From assembly GCF_000186865.1 (NCBI RefSeq), contig NW_008705561.1, positions 497,711 to 561,710 on the forward strand: a DNA stretch of 64,000 nt, in the 5' to 3' direction. The translations under genes and the position numbers were made by a program. The notes under the pieces were generated by a model. That model had not been told where the DNA came from and searched no databases. It worked only from the letters and a program-made list of their open reading frames with translations. This stretch comes from Aureococcus anophagefferens. Taxonomy: Eukaryota > Sar > Pelagophyceae > Pelagomonadales > Pelagomonadaceae. Shown piece by piece: positions 17,747 through 27,800 of this stretch (position 1 is its first letter; every line of letters starts with the position of its first letter).

Positions 17747-19429
17747 TTACTCCCGGCGGTGGGCCGCCAACCGCGCCTCCAGGGGCGCGCGGGGCGAGTC
17801 GGCGTCGAGCTCGAGCTGGCCCACGCGCGCGTCGACGTCGTCCGCGCGATCGTCCTCCTCCTCGCCCGGCCGGCACTTGAGGTGGGCCCAGAGGTAGGGC
17901 GCCGGCGCGCAGATGGAGTGGCAGGCGACGAGGTAGTCCTGGAGCTCCTCGAACTCGCTGAAGGTCGCGTCGGCGCAGGAGAGCTTCGCCTTGGCGACGT
18001 CGAACGCGTCGACCTTGGCCGCGAGCGGGCCGCGCGGGTCGTCGACGCGGAGCGCGTCCACGAGGGCGCGGACCCAGCCGTCGTCCTGGGCGTGGGCCAG
18101 CGCCCGCAACAGTAACCCGACGCCCTCGCAGAGCGTGTGGCACTGCTCCTTCCAGAGCATCTGCGCGTCGTCGACGTTGTCGCGCGCGTGCGCGAGCCTC
18201 CGCTTCGCCGCCTCGAGCGCGTCGCGGCTCGGCCCCTTCTTCGCCTTCTTCTTCGCGTGGCGGATCTCCTTCTCCGCGGCCTCGACGAGGTCCCGGGCCG
18301 TCTCGCGCGCGGCGCCGGCCGTCCGCTCGGCCTCGCGCATCATGTCCACCGCCTCCCGCACGCGGCCGATGCGCCCGCGCTCCTCCCCCCGCGAAAAGGG
18401 GCGGTAGCGCACGTCGTCCTCGGGCTTCGCCGCCTGCCAGCCCACGGGCTCGAAGAGGTCCGCCTCCGCGCAGTTCCGGCCCGCCAGCGCGGCCACGAGC
18501 GCGTTCGCCTCGCGCAGGTCCCGCGCGGTCCAGGTCCGGCGCGGCACGAGGCAGGGCCCGAGGAGCGCGCCGCCGTCGACGTCGACGTCCGCGGCGTAGG
18601 AGCCCGAGAGCGCGGCCGCGAGCGCCGCGCCGCAGTCCTCGACGGCGACGGCGCCGCTCAGCACCTTGCGCGCGGTCGCGTTGGCCAGGAACTCGGCGAC
18701 GAGGCAGTCGACGAGGACGCGCCACTCGCCCGGGTCCGCGGAACCGGCGTCGACGGGCGCGCGCGCGCCGTCCGTCGCCGCGGCCCAGAGCGACGTCGCC
18801 GTCAGCCGCCACTCCTCGCGCGGCGGCCCCGCGCCGTCGTCGGCCGCGAGCTCCTCCTCGACGAGGGCGTTCAGCGACTTCAACAGGGCGTGGAGGACGC
18901 AGTCGCCCCAGAAGCTCCGGCCGCCGAGCGACGCCGCGTGGCGGCACCCGGGCAGGTCCCGGACGAATTTCCGGAGCCAGTCGCCGACGAGGCAGACCTG
19001 GAGCCGCGGCGGGAGCCGGTCGAAGTGGCGGCCGCCGCTGAACTCGAAGTGCCAGTTCTTCTCGACGACGATGCGGTGCCGCGCCTCGTCCGCGAGCCGC
19101 GTCAGGAGCGCGGCGACGGGGCTCTCGTCGCCGGCGGGCGGTTCGCGGCCGTCGTCGGCCCCGTAATCCTCCTCCTCGAGGGCCGGGCCGGGGTCGCTGA
19201 GCTCCAGCGGCTCCCGCGGCGACGGCACGGGGTCCGTGCGCCCGCCGCCGGACGCGCAGCGCCGCGCGTCGAAGGACCCGTCGAGCTGGCGCTTCGCCGC
19301 CTCGACCTCCTCCCGCCGCAGCGACACGCCGAGCTTGTCGATGGGCGGCAGATCGCCGAGGGGCACGGCCCCGGCGCGCCGCGCCGCGCCGACGACGCTG
19401 CCGCGCTGGACGCGCTGGCTCGACCGCAT
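17747..19429 (-). CDS. Unknown ~560-residue protein
   Basis: The frame has ordinary protein character rather than shadow bias, for example VVEKNWHFEFSGGRHFDRL, VCLVGDWLRKFVRDLPGCRH and SFWGDCVLHALLKSLNALVE. A charged helical segment (RDLVEAAEKEIRHAKKKAKK) probably forms a coiled coil near residue 420. No family is recognised. The ATG at 19429 is chosen because it leaves 157 bases before the divergent carrier gene; an upstream ATG at 19588 would overlap that gene's start. The product has no signal peptide at the chosen start, so it is probably cytosolic or nuclear. Confidence 0.55.
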   Translation of the reverse strand: MRSSQRVQRGSVVGAARRAGAVPLGDLPPIDKLGVSLRREEVEAAKRQLDGSFDARRCASGGGRTDPVPSPREPLELSDPGPALEEEDYGADDGREPPAGDESPVAALLTRLADEARHRIVVEKNWHFEFSGGRHFDRLPPRLQVCLVGDWLRKFVRDLPGCRHAASLGGRSFWGDCVLHALLKSLNALVEEELAADDGAGPPREEWRLTATSLWAAATDGARAPVDAGSADPGEWRVLVDCLVAEFLANATARKVLSGAVAVEDCGAALAAALSGSYAADVDVDGGALLGPCLVPRRTWTARDLREANALVAALAGRNCAEADLFEPVGWQAAKPEDDVRYRPFSRGEERGRIGRVREAVDMMREAERTAGAARETARDLVEAAEKEIRHAKKKAKKGPSRDALEAAKRRLAHARDNVDDAQMLWKEQCHTLCEGVGLLLRALAHAQDDGWVRALVDALRVDDPRGPLAAKVDAFDVAKAKLSCADATFSEFEELQDYLVACHSICAPAPYLWAHLKCRPGEEEDDRADDVDARVGQLELDADSPRAPLEARLAAHRRE

Positions 19430-19586
19430 ATGCGCGAGGAGGCCGTCGCAGGCGCTGCCCAACGACGCCCCGGGGGTGGGGCTGCCCGTGCCTGTGCATG
19501 GGTCGACCGTGACGGAGCAAATAGATTTCTTCAGGTGGGCGAGGCCCTCGGAGCGGCGTCTGACTCCGAGCGGCGGAACAGGCAGC

Positions 19587-21173
19587 ATGCGGCACCTCGT
19601 GGTCCTCGCGTTGCTCCGGGTCGCCGTCGTCACGCCGCTCGTCCAGCCGCCGCGGCGCGGCGCGTCCGCCCTGCGGCGACGCGCCCTGCGGCGCGACGCC
19701 ACGCAGGATGCGAATTCGATGGAGCGGGCACCGCGCGCGCCGGCCGCGCTGTCGCGGCGACGGCTTCTGGGCGGCGCGGCCGCCGCGTGCATCGGCGCCG
19801 CGGTCCTCGCGGACGAGCCCGCGTTTGCGTCCTACGCGCCGTCGAGCGCGGCCGTGACGTCGACGCCGCCGCAGAAGAAGCTGAGCGTCGACGAGCTGAG
19901 CCGGCTCGGCGAGAAGAAGGCGAAGCAGCGCGAGGGCGCGCTCGGGAGCCCGAGCATCGACACGATCCTCGGCGAGCTCGAGGCGAGCGTCGAGGCGCTC
20001 AACCGGCAGACGCTGGACCTCGAGGCGCAGATCGAGAAGTCCGCCAAGGACGCGCTGCCGTCGTTCTTCCGGCCGCCGCCGTCCAAGGAGCAGACCCAGT
20101 CCGAGGCGGCGCTCGCCGAGCTCAAGCGGCTCGTCGAGACGGAGATGAAGGAGCGCGAGGCCATGATCGCGGACGTGCGCGCGCGGCGCCAGGAGATCCA
20201 GCTCCAGCTCGAGCGGCAGCGCGAGTTCGAGGCGGAGCTGAAGCGGAGGAACACGGTGCTCAAGAAGCTCGACGCCCAGCCCGAGTGGGTCAACTACGCC
20301 TCCGCCGCCGCCGCGTCCATCATCTCCACGTGCATCATGCACCCCGTGGACACGATCAAGACGAAGATGCAGACGAAGGAGAGCGCCAAGGCCGCGGCGC
20401 AGGCCGCCGTCGACGACGAGGTCTTCGAGGGCAAGGCCGCCGTGCTCCTGCGCGAGGAGCCGGGTTTACTGGATGACGTCGGCGGCCTCTACAAGGGCCT
20501 GCTGGGCAACGTCTTCAAGGAGGCGCCGTCGTCGGCGCTCTACCTGGGGGTCTACGAGGTCTGCAAGACGGCGCTGCTCGGCACGGCCTTCGGCGCGGCG
20601 AACCCGCTGCTCGTCTACCTCCTGGCGGGCGGCGTCGGCGAGTTCTGCGGGTCCATCATCCGCGCGCCGTCCGAGGCCTGCAAGACGATGACGCAGACGG
20701 GCATCGCGGACGGCTTCGGCGACGCGCTCGCGTCGATCGTCGCCGAGAAGAGCCGGCGGGACCAGGTGCTCCTCGCGTGGTCGTCGTCGCTCTACCGGGA
20801 CGTGCCCATGGGCGCGATCCAGATCGCCATCTTCGAGGGCCTCAAGACCTTCATCCTCCAGTCGCCGGACATCGTCTTCGACGTGAACACCTTGCAGGCC
20901 GAGGCGGCGCTCGGCGCGCTCGGCGGCGCGATCGGCGCGTACGTGACGACGCCGACGGACGTCATCACGACGCGCATCATCTCCGACGCGTCGGGCGCCA
21001 CCGAGGGCCAGTCCGTGCTCGACCTGGGCCGGTCCATCGTCGAGGACGGCGGGCCCTTCGCCCTGCTGGACGGCGCGGCGCAGCGCGTGCTCTACTGGGC
21101 GCCGGCCATCGGCATCTTCCTCTCCTGCTACTGCTCCATCCGCCAGTACGTCGCCTTCCACTTTACGTTCTAA
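19587..21173 (+). CDS. Mitochondrial-carrier-family protein with plastid/thylakoid-like leader
   Basis: 528 residues. The C-terminal half has three carrier repeats with recognisable PxD/E-type motifs: MHPVDTIKTKMQ (about 251), RAPSEACKTMTQ (362) and TTPTDVITTRI (454), each after a hydrophobic helix. This is the MCF solute-carrier fold. The N-terminus has a signal-like helix, an Arg-rich stretch, then RRRLLGGAAAACIGAA and ADEPAFAS near residue 58, which looks like a twin-arginine thylakoid-lumen signal with an AFA cleavage site. A charged coiled coil (about 90-235) separates leader and carrier. Plant plastid-envelope MCF members exist, so plastid location is plausible; substrate is unknown. 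Confidence 0.75.
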   Translation: MRHLVVLALLRVAVVTPLVQPPRRGASALRRRALRRDATQDANSMERAPRAPAALSRRRLLGGAAAACIGAAVLADEPAFASYAPSSAAVTSTPPQKKLSVDELSRLGEKKAKQREGALGSPSIDTILGELEASVEALNRQTLDLEAQIEKSAKDALPSFFRPPPSKEQTQSEAALAELKRLVETEMKEREAMIADVRARRQEIQLQLERQREFEAELKRRNTVLKKLDAQPEWVNYASAAAASIISTCIMHPVDTIKTKMQTKESAKAAAQAAVDDEVFEGKAAVLLREEPGLLDDVGGLYKGLLGNVFKEAPSSALYLGVYEVCKTALLGTAFGAANPLLVYLLAGGVGEFCGSIIRAPSEACKTMTQTGIADGFGDALASIVAEKSRRDQVLLAWSSSLYRDVPMGAIQIAIFEGLKTFILQSPDIVFDVNTLQAEAALGALGGAIGAYVTTPTDVITTRIISDASGATEGQSVLDLGRSIVEDGGPFALLDGAAQRVLYWAPAIGIFLSCYCSIRQYVAFHFTF

Positions 21174-21230
21174 CAAAATGCGCCGTCGTCGCTCGCACCC
21201 GGTCCTCGGGGTGGTCGCCGGTCGCCGTCG

Positions 21231-21773
21231 CTAGCACCCGGCGAAGCGCTCCTCGGGGTCGCCGGGCAGCTCCCGGATCGCGGTCGCGAGGGACTGGAGC
21301 CGGTAGAAGTTGGCCTCGTTGTGCATCTCCATGAGCACCATGGGGTCGTTGGGCAGGTCGCCGCTCCGCAGCCACTGCAGGATGTGGCGGAAGACCCACC
21401 AGTCGCGGTCGAGGAAGTAGGACCCGTCGGGCTCCGCCTTCAGCAGCTTCTGGTTCTCCTCGCACAGCGCCGCGAGCACGCTCCACCGGTCCCGGCACAG
21501 GACGCCCGCCGTCGTCTCGAAGATCTGGCCGCCGACGTTGAGCACGACGCGCGCGTCCGCCGGCAGAAAGTGCTGGTTCGCCTTCTTCTCGAACTCCTCC
21601 CGCTTCTCCTTGTTCTTCGCGTGCATCTCCGTCGTCTTGTGCCAGATCTCCCGCAGCGTGACCGCCTCGCGCTTCAGCTCGCGCTCCTGGTTGTCCAGGT
21701 CCTCCCAGACGGCCTTGACGTCGATGCCGCGCGCCGCGTGCGGCATCGGCGCCATGTGGGGCGGGTACGACAT
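21231..21773 (-). CDS. KCTD-like BTB/T1-domain protein
   Basis: The ATG at 21773 gives 180 residues. A charged coiled coil (ELKREAVTLREIWHKTTEMH) precedes a potassium-channel-tetramerisation-type BTB domain beginning ARVVLNVGGQIFETTAGVL and including DGSYFLDRDWWVFRHILQWL. NVGG and the FLDRD strand are diagnostic for T1/KCTD domains, which form oligomers and often serve as cullin-3 adaptors. No channel segment follows. An upstream extension of the frame lacks protein character. The gene is divergent from the glycosyltransferase at 21866. Confidence 0.85.
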   Translation of the reverse strand: MSYPPHMAPMPHAARGIDVKAVWEDLDNQERELKREAVTLREIWHKTTEMHAKNKEKREEFEKKANQHFLPADARVVLNVGGQIFETTAGVLCRDRWSVLAALCEENQKLLKAEPDGSYFLDRDWWVFRHILQWLRSGDLPNDPMVLMEMHNEANFYRLQSLATAIRELPGDPEERFAGC

Positions 21774-21865
21774 GGCTCGGTGCGCCGCGCAGAGGTTGTG
21801 CAGCGGGCAGGCTGCCCCTTTTTCAAAAAGTTGAATCCAGCGTTGACGTCTCGGTGCATTTTTAT

Positions 21866-22880
21866 ATGTCACGATGGTGGCTAGAGATAATAGTAAGTGG
21901 GCTGCTCCTCGTCGCTAATGGCAGCGCGCAAGACCGCATCTGCGGCGGCGGCGACGCCGCCGCGCCGACCGCCGGCCTGCGGCGCACGGTCTACTACACG
22001 GGCAAATTCGATACGCAGATGTGGAACCTGACGACGCCGCACTGGGGCGCCGCGTGGCCCGCGGGCTGGCGCTTCGAGTTCCACGACGACGCGGCCCTCG
22101 AGGCGAGCATCCTCGCCCTGGACCGGCGCCTCGCGGCAGCCGGCGTCGCCAACGTGAGCGCCGCGTTCGCCACGCTCAGGCCCTGGGCGTTCCGCGCGGA
22201 TCTCTGGCGCTACTGCATCCTCTGGTGCGTCCACGCGCTCAAACATTCCATCACCTTGTTCCTTCAGGGCCTGCGGCGGCGTCTACCTGGACTGCAAGAT
22301 GCGCCTGAACGGCGACGTCGACGCCTTCGTCGACGGCTTCGAGGACCGCCGGGCGCGGCTGACGAACCGCAGCGACCTCCTCTACGTCTGCCGCGATCTC
22401 TGGGCGACGTCCGAGGACCGAGCGGAAACGCTGGTCCTCTGGAACGGTGCGCGACGGGCGGCTTTCCCGTAGGCTTCACCGGACGTCCCCGTAGGCTTCA
22501 TGATGTCGACGCCGTCGCACCCCGTCCTGCGTGAGACCATTCGAGCCGTCGTCGACACCGTCATGGCGCGGCGCTATCCCGAGGAAGGCAAGCTCTCGTC
22601 GCTCTACGTCACGGGACCCGGCGCGCTCGGCCGCGCGGCGAAGGCGCGGAGCGCCGGCGGCGACGTCGCCGCGCCCTGCGGCTGGCGGGCGCCCCACATC
22701 TTCCACACCGTGTCCGAGCGGACGACGTCGCCGTCCCAGGACCCCCACGCGCGCATCGAGAACCTCTTCGCGCAGGACGGCGCGCTCCGGGACAGGCTCC
22801 ACGACCGGAGGCACGGCGAATCCAACTACTACGGGACCTTCTGGAAGAACCGCGACATCTACAACCCGGGGTTACGGTAG
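21866..22880 (+). CDS. Sugar-binding DXD-region glycosyltransferase, three exons
   Basis: Exons 21866-22224, 22268-22446 and 22495-22880 are joined by GT-AG introns of 43 and 48 nt; splicing gives YCILWACGGVYLDCKMRL and LWNGFMMSTPSHPVL. The protein starts with a signal-anchor helix (IIVSGLLLVANGSA) and has PWAFRADLWRYCILW plus GGVYLD, the hallmark of Gly_transf_sug (OCH1-like) enzymes of the Golgi. The motif reads D-C-K where the classical family has D-x-D. PSHPVL and an ending NYYGTFWKNRDIYNPGL follow. The second intron ends in a duplicated CCCGTAGGCTTCA, giving two candidate acceptors 22 bases apart; only the downstream one keeps frame. The stop overlaps the next gene by nine bases. Confidence 0.8.
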
Positions 22881-23417
22881 GTCCGTCTGCTCGGCGAGGA
22901 CGTACCGCCAGGACCCGACGACGGGGAGGAGCCCCGCGGCGAAGCCGACGTCCTGCGGGCACACGTCGAGCCCGAGCGCGGCGCTCCGCGCCGCGAGGCC
23001 CGCGATGATGACGCCGAGGGCGAGAAATCCGCCCTTGGCGACGGTCGCGAGCGCGTTGGGCACGCCGCTGCGCGTCGCGGCGAACGTGTGGCCGCCCTGG
23101 GTGCTCACGCCCGCGAGCCACGCGGCGGAGAGCACGGCCGCGGCGAAGGACGGGTCGCGGAAAAAGTCCATCTCGTCGGTGGCGACGTCGTCCGAGACCA
23201 TGGAGGCCAGCGTGTAGAGCGAGTCGATGACCTTCTGCATGTAGCTGTAGAGGAAGAGCACGGCGACGTCGCCGGAGAGGGCGAGCTGGTCCTCGACGCG
23301 GTTGTCGGCGGCGACGGCGACGCGTCGTCGCGGCGGCGCGAGGCGCGATCGCTGCGGCGCGACGAAGGCCGACGCGCACTGGAGCGCGACGAGCATGAGC
23401 GCCCTGCGGCGCGCCAT
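22872..23417 (-). CDS. Plastid-targeted membrane protein
   Basis: Starting at ATG 23417, the leader MARRRALMLVALQCASAFVAP is a textbook heterokont signal peptide with the ASAFVAP import motif, followed by a Ser/Arg/Pro transit region. The mature part has GDVAVLFLYSYMQKVIDSLY, AAAVLSAAWLAGV, GGFLALGVIIAGLAARSAA and a last helix at GFAAGLLPVVGSW, so three or four membrane segments. It resembles small thylakoid or envelope proteins of the DUF3082 kind, but this is not certain. Its last nine bases overlap the 3' end of the convergent glycosyltransferase gene. An alternative ATG is at 23438. Confidence 0.75.
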   Translation of the reverse strand: MARRRALMLVALQCASAFVAPQRSRLAPPRRRVAVAADNRVEDQLALSGDVAVLFLYSYMQKVIDSLYTLASMVSDDVATDEMDFFRDPSFAAAVLSAAWLAGVSTQGGHTFAATRSGVPNALATVAKGGFLALGVIIAGLAARSAALGLDVCPQDVGFAAGLLPVVGSWRYVLAEQTDLP

Positions 23418-23525
23418 CGGGCAAGGATTTCCCACCATCAGGAGGTGCACCTCGTCGGCACCTCTGGCCTGTATCCGCTCGACGATAGCGCTCGGTTATA
23501 GACGGCCCTCTCGGGCTGCGTCGGC

Positions 23526-24551
23526 ATGCCGTCCGAGGAGAAGGACGAGGCGAAGGACGAGTCGAAGGACTGCGACGCCATCGAAGAGGAAACGCCCGCG
23601 CCGGCGCCGCCGCCGACGGACTGCACCATCGTCGTCGCGGGCCTCGCCGACGACGTGAAGCTGAGCAAGGCCGCGGCCGTCGGCGAGGAGATCTGCGCCG
23701 GCGCGACGGAGGGCTCCTACGCCCTGAGCGTGCTGCCCATGCTCGAGCCGGACTGGGAGGTCTACCTGGCCGAGAAGAACGTATCCGTCGGCGGCAAGTG
23801 TAGCGGCCACGCGAAATCTCCGCTCGTTCTGATCGAGTGGGAGGGCGCGTTCCACTACGTCGGCGGCGACCGGGAACTGGAGGCGCTGGCCACCGAGGAG
23901 CTCGGCCGCGCGCCGGCGCCGCCGGACAACAAGGCGCTCGACGCGTCGACGCACGCCCGCTACCTCGAGATGCTCAACGCGACGGGCCACCAGTTCGTGT
24001 TCCTCGACGTCCAGTTCAACGCGAACACGCAGAACAACAAGCCGCGGAAGGTCGTCCTCGAGCTCTACAACCAGCTCTGCCCGAAGACGTGCTTCAACTT
24101 CCGCGCGCTCACGACGGGCGAGCTCGGCAAGCGCGAGGCGGAGTGCCACGGCGAGAAGAAGGAGCTCCTCCTCCACTACCGCGGCGCGCCCTTCCACCGC
24201 GTCGTCCCCGGGGGCTGGGTCCAGTCGGGCGACATCTTCGACGGCAGCGGCGGCTCCGCGAAGATCGTCGAGGACGCCGCGGACGAGAACTTCGCCGTCA
24301 AGTTCGACGCGCCGGGCGTGCTGGCCATGGCGAACGACGGCGCCCACACGAACAACACGCAGTTCTTCATCACGCTCAACGCGCTCGACTGGCTCGACAA
24401 GACCGCGGTCGCCTTCGGCCGCGTCGTCAAGGGCATGGCCACGATCCGCCAGATCGGCGCGCTCCCGACGAAGAACGAGCGGCCCGTCGACGACTGCAAG
24501 ATCCACAACTGCGGCATCATCAATCTCAAGGACGGCTTCGGGCTGGGCTAG
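23526..24551 (+). CDS. Cyclophilin-type peptidyl-prolyl isomerase with extra N-terminal domain
   Basis: 341 residues. About 130 N-terminal residues, beginning acidic and then TDCTIVVAGLADDVKLSK, are not part of the isomerase. The cyclophilin domain runs from about 155 to the end: FLDVQFNANTQNNKPRKVVL, the catalytic-arginine segment FHRVVPGGWVQSGD (222), FAVKFDAPGVLAMANDG, NNTQFFITL (277) and LDWLDKTAVAFGRVV (288) with the tryptophan that marks cyclosporin-binding members. All key residues are present, so an active proline isomerase is expected. No targeting signal is seen, so it is probably cytosolic. The role of the N-terminal domain is unknown. Confidence 0.9.
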   Translation: MPSEEKDEAKDESKDCDAIEEETPAPAPPPTDCTIVVAGLADDVKLSKAAAVGEEICAGATEGSYALSVLPMLEPDWEVYLAEKNVSVGGKCSGHAKSPLVLIEWEGAFHYVGGDRELEALATEELGRAPAPPDNKALDASTHARYLEMLNATGHQFVFLDVQFNANTQNNKPRKVVLELYNQLCPKTCFNFRALTTGELGKREAECHGEKKELLLHYRGAPFHRVVPGGWVQSGDIFDGSGGSAKIVEDAADENFAVKFDAPGVLAMANDGAHTNNTQFFITLNALDWLDKTAVAFGRVVKGMATIRQIGALPTKNERPVDDCKIHNCGIINLKDGFGLG

Positions 24552-24738
24552 GGGGGTCTTCGTAAACCTGGACTGCACCTTTGAGTCAACTACAGCTGGC
24601 TCGAGGTGCTGCACAACCCGGGTACCCAGATCGATCCCTAGCCCAAACTGACAGTTCGTCGCGTCGACGCGCGCGCAGGGGCCGCCGGGAGCCAGTCCGA
24701 GCGCACGCACAGGTGGCCGAGAGCTAGTCCGAACGCAC

Positions 24739-24816
24739 ACGCCCGCGCTCGAGCGCAAAACTCGCCGCCGGGAGCTCACGCCCGCGCTCGAGCGCAAAAC
24801 CCGCCGCCGGAAGCTC
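24739..24816. repeat. Two 39-bp tandem copies before the SNF2 gene
   Basis: Copies at 24739-24777 and 24778-24816 differ at about two positions and begin ACGCCCGCGCTCGAGCGCAA. They end 30 bases before the ATG at 24847, so they may be part of the promoter or 5' leader. Confidence 0.8.
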
Positions 24817-24846
24817 GTCCACGACCGCGAAAAGACAAATAGAAGA

Positions 24847-27800
24847 ATGGTCAAGACCGAAGCATCGCAACCGGCGCGCCGCACGGTGCCGACGAACCAG
24901 GAGATCATCGAAATCGACGACGACGTCGCCATCCTCGGCGTCGAGAACGAGTGCAAGCTCCCCCACGCGCGCGGCGACTGCCCGAAGCACAAGTTCCAGG
25001 TCGGGAGCCTCAGCGTCTGCGCCGGCCACTGCGCCCAGTGCTACTGCTACGTCTGCGACGCGCCGGCGGGCGACTGCAAGTCGTGGGGCGCCCACTGCGT
25101 CGCGCACGCCGGCTCCTCCTTTTGGCAGAACGCGCGCGAGAAGGCGAAGAAGAAGAAGGCGAAGCAGGCGAACGGCAAGCAGAACGGCGCGCTCCAGTCC
25201 AAGTGCGGCTGCGACCAGTGCGCGGTCCTCGCGGAGTGGCTCGGCGCGTCGTCGCGGCCGCGCGTGCTCTACGTGCGGGGCCGCGTCGACAAGGACTGCG
25301 TCGCCGCGTCCGCGGCGCTCGAGCCGGGCTGCGTCTGCTACAAGGTCGCCGACGACCACGGCCGCGCGGCCCGGGACCTCAAGATCGTGCGCGCGGCGGC
25401 CCCCGGCGCCGCGCTGTCGCTCCGGTTCTGGACCATGGACGTCGACACCTACGGCGGCTACGGCGGCATGTTCCACAACATGTACGGCTCCGACAGCGAC
25501 GGGCCCGACTCGGACGACGACGAGGAGCACGTGACCGTGGACCGCGACAACGTCGTGACCGTCGCCCACACGTGCGCGACGTGCGGCGAGCAGGTCGCGG
25601 CGCACCGGAGCAAGGACGCCTGCGAGGTCTGCGGCATGCACCGCGGCGGCCGCGGCGGCTGCGACCGCCGGCTCGAGGCCGTCGCCGGCGCGCCGCTGCT
25701 GGGCCGGCTCGACATCGCCGTCGAGATCAAGGCCGACGATCCGCGCCAAAAGGGCGACTACCAGGAGAACTGGGCGGCCAACCCGGGCTGGCGCTACGAC
25801 GAGCGCGCCGCGGCCGAGGGCGCGTTCGCGCGCGTCATCAACGAAAAGCCGAGCGTCGTCTGCCGGGCCATCGCGAACGGCCTCAAGCAGGTGGTGGGGG
25901 ACCGCAGCAGCAGCTTCTACATCGTCGACGGGACGGTCGCCGCCGACGACAAGAAACGGGCCGCGGAGCTCTACGAGCTCGCCGAAGACATCTTCACGAA
26001 GCCGTCCTGGCAGGGGCCGGGCGCGCTCGTCGCCAAGGTCGGCGCGAAGATCAAGCCGCGGCGCAACGCGTCCGACGTCGTCGCGCGCGGCGTCGTCACC
26101 ATCGCCTTCTACGTGGGTCCCGAGGGCTTCAAGCTGCCCGCGGAGTGGAGCAAGTCGGGCCGCGGCAAGGTCCGCCAGAGTCGGCAGAAACGCGTCGACA
26201 TCCTCGCTGTCGCGCGCGCGCTCGGGGCCGCGGACGTCGCCAAGCACGCGACGGGCCGCTTTCGCGACGACGACGACGAGGCGCTCGACTGGGTGGCGCC
26301 GGACGCCGCGGACGGCGAGCGGCTCGTGTCGTCGCGGAGTTCCACGGCCGGCGGCTGGGCGTCGACGGACTGCGGCCTGGAGGCCCTGAGCCTCGGCGCT
26401 CTCAGGGAGGAGCAGCGCGCCTTCGAGTCCCCCCGCGCGCGCCGCGCGGGCGGCTCCGTCGGCGGCTTCCTCGGCGACCTCGAGAACCGGGGCCACGCGG
26501 AGCACGAGGCCGAGCCCGCGGGTTTGTCCGTGCGCCTCCTGCCGTTCCAGCGCCAGTCCGTGCGGTGGATGCTCGACCAGGAGCGGCTCCCCGGCGGCGC
26601 GAACGCCCACGTCTGGGCGCCGCTCGCGCCGGGCCTGCTCTACAGCCCCGCGCTGAACACGTGCAAGCGCGCGCCGGCGGCCGGCGACGCGCCGGGCCCC
26701 GCGGGCGGCCTGCTCTGCGAGGAGATGGGCATGGGCAAGACCGTCATCACGGCGGCGCTGGTGTTGGCGAACCCGGCGCCCGCGGACCGCGACTCCCAGC
26801 AGTGGGCCGACGCGTGGGCGTCCGCGGCGACGGGCGGCAAGACGCGGGCGCGCGGCACGCTCGTCGTCTGCCCCGTGTCGCTCGTGGGCCAGTGGGTCCA
26901 GGAGGCGACGGAGAAGATGGAGGCCGCGGCGCCCAGGGTCTAACGCTACTACGGCGGCAGCCGCATCACGGACCCGGAGCAGCTCAAGGACTTCGACATC
27001 GTCGTGACGACCTACGCCGTCCTCGCGTCGGACTACGCGGGCAACACCAAGGAGGCCAAGGCCTGCATCACGAGCGGCCGCCGCTGGACGCCGCCCCTCG
27101 AGCGCCTCGCGTGGTGGCGCGTCGTCCTCGACGAGTCCCACACGATCAAGGGCGGCACGACGAAGCAGAGCCGCGCGTGCTGCGCGCTCGCGTCGCCGCG
27201 GCGCTGGGCCGTGACGGGCACGCCCGCGAACGGATCCCTCGCGGACCTCGCGGGCCAGTTCAAGTTCGTCGGCGTCGACGCCTTGTCCGACCACGCGAGC
27301 CTCGAGAACGTGCTCGTCCGGCCGCTCCAGGCCGCGGGGTCGCTCGACAACTACGAGCCGGGCTACCCGGCCGGGCCCGTGTCGCTGCTGCGCCGCCTCG
27401 TCATGCGCCACGCCAAGGCCATGACCTACGCGTCGTCCGCGCGCGAGCTCCTCGAGCTGCCGCCCATCGCCGAGAACGTCGTCGACGTCGTCTTCTCCGC
27501 CGAGGAGCGGACGGCCTACGCGGCGCTGGAGCAGCAGGCCGTCGCCAAGGTGCGCGCGCTCGAGCTCGAGGGGCCCGCGGCCGTGCGCAGGGCGACGTTC
27601 TACCTCCACGCGCTGCTGCGGCCCCTGCGCCAGGCCTGCTCCGGCGGCGCGATCCCGACGAAGCTGCCCGACCGCGGCAAGGAGGCCGTGTCCGCCGCGG
27701 GCGACTCGTCGGGCGCGCCCATCGAGATCGACGACGACGACGAGGAGCTCGGCGCCGCGTCGACGGCGTCGGGGCCCGTCATGCGGTCGAAGCTCCGCGC

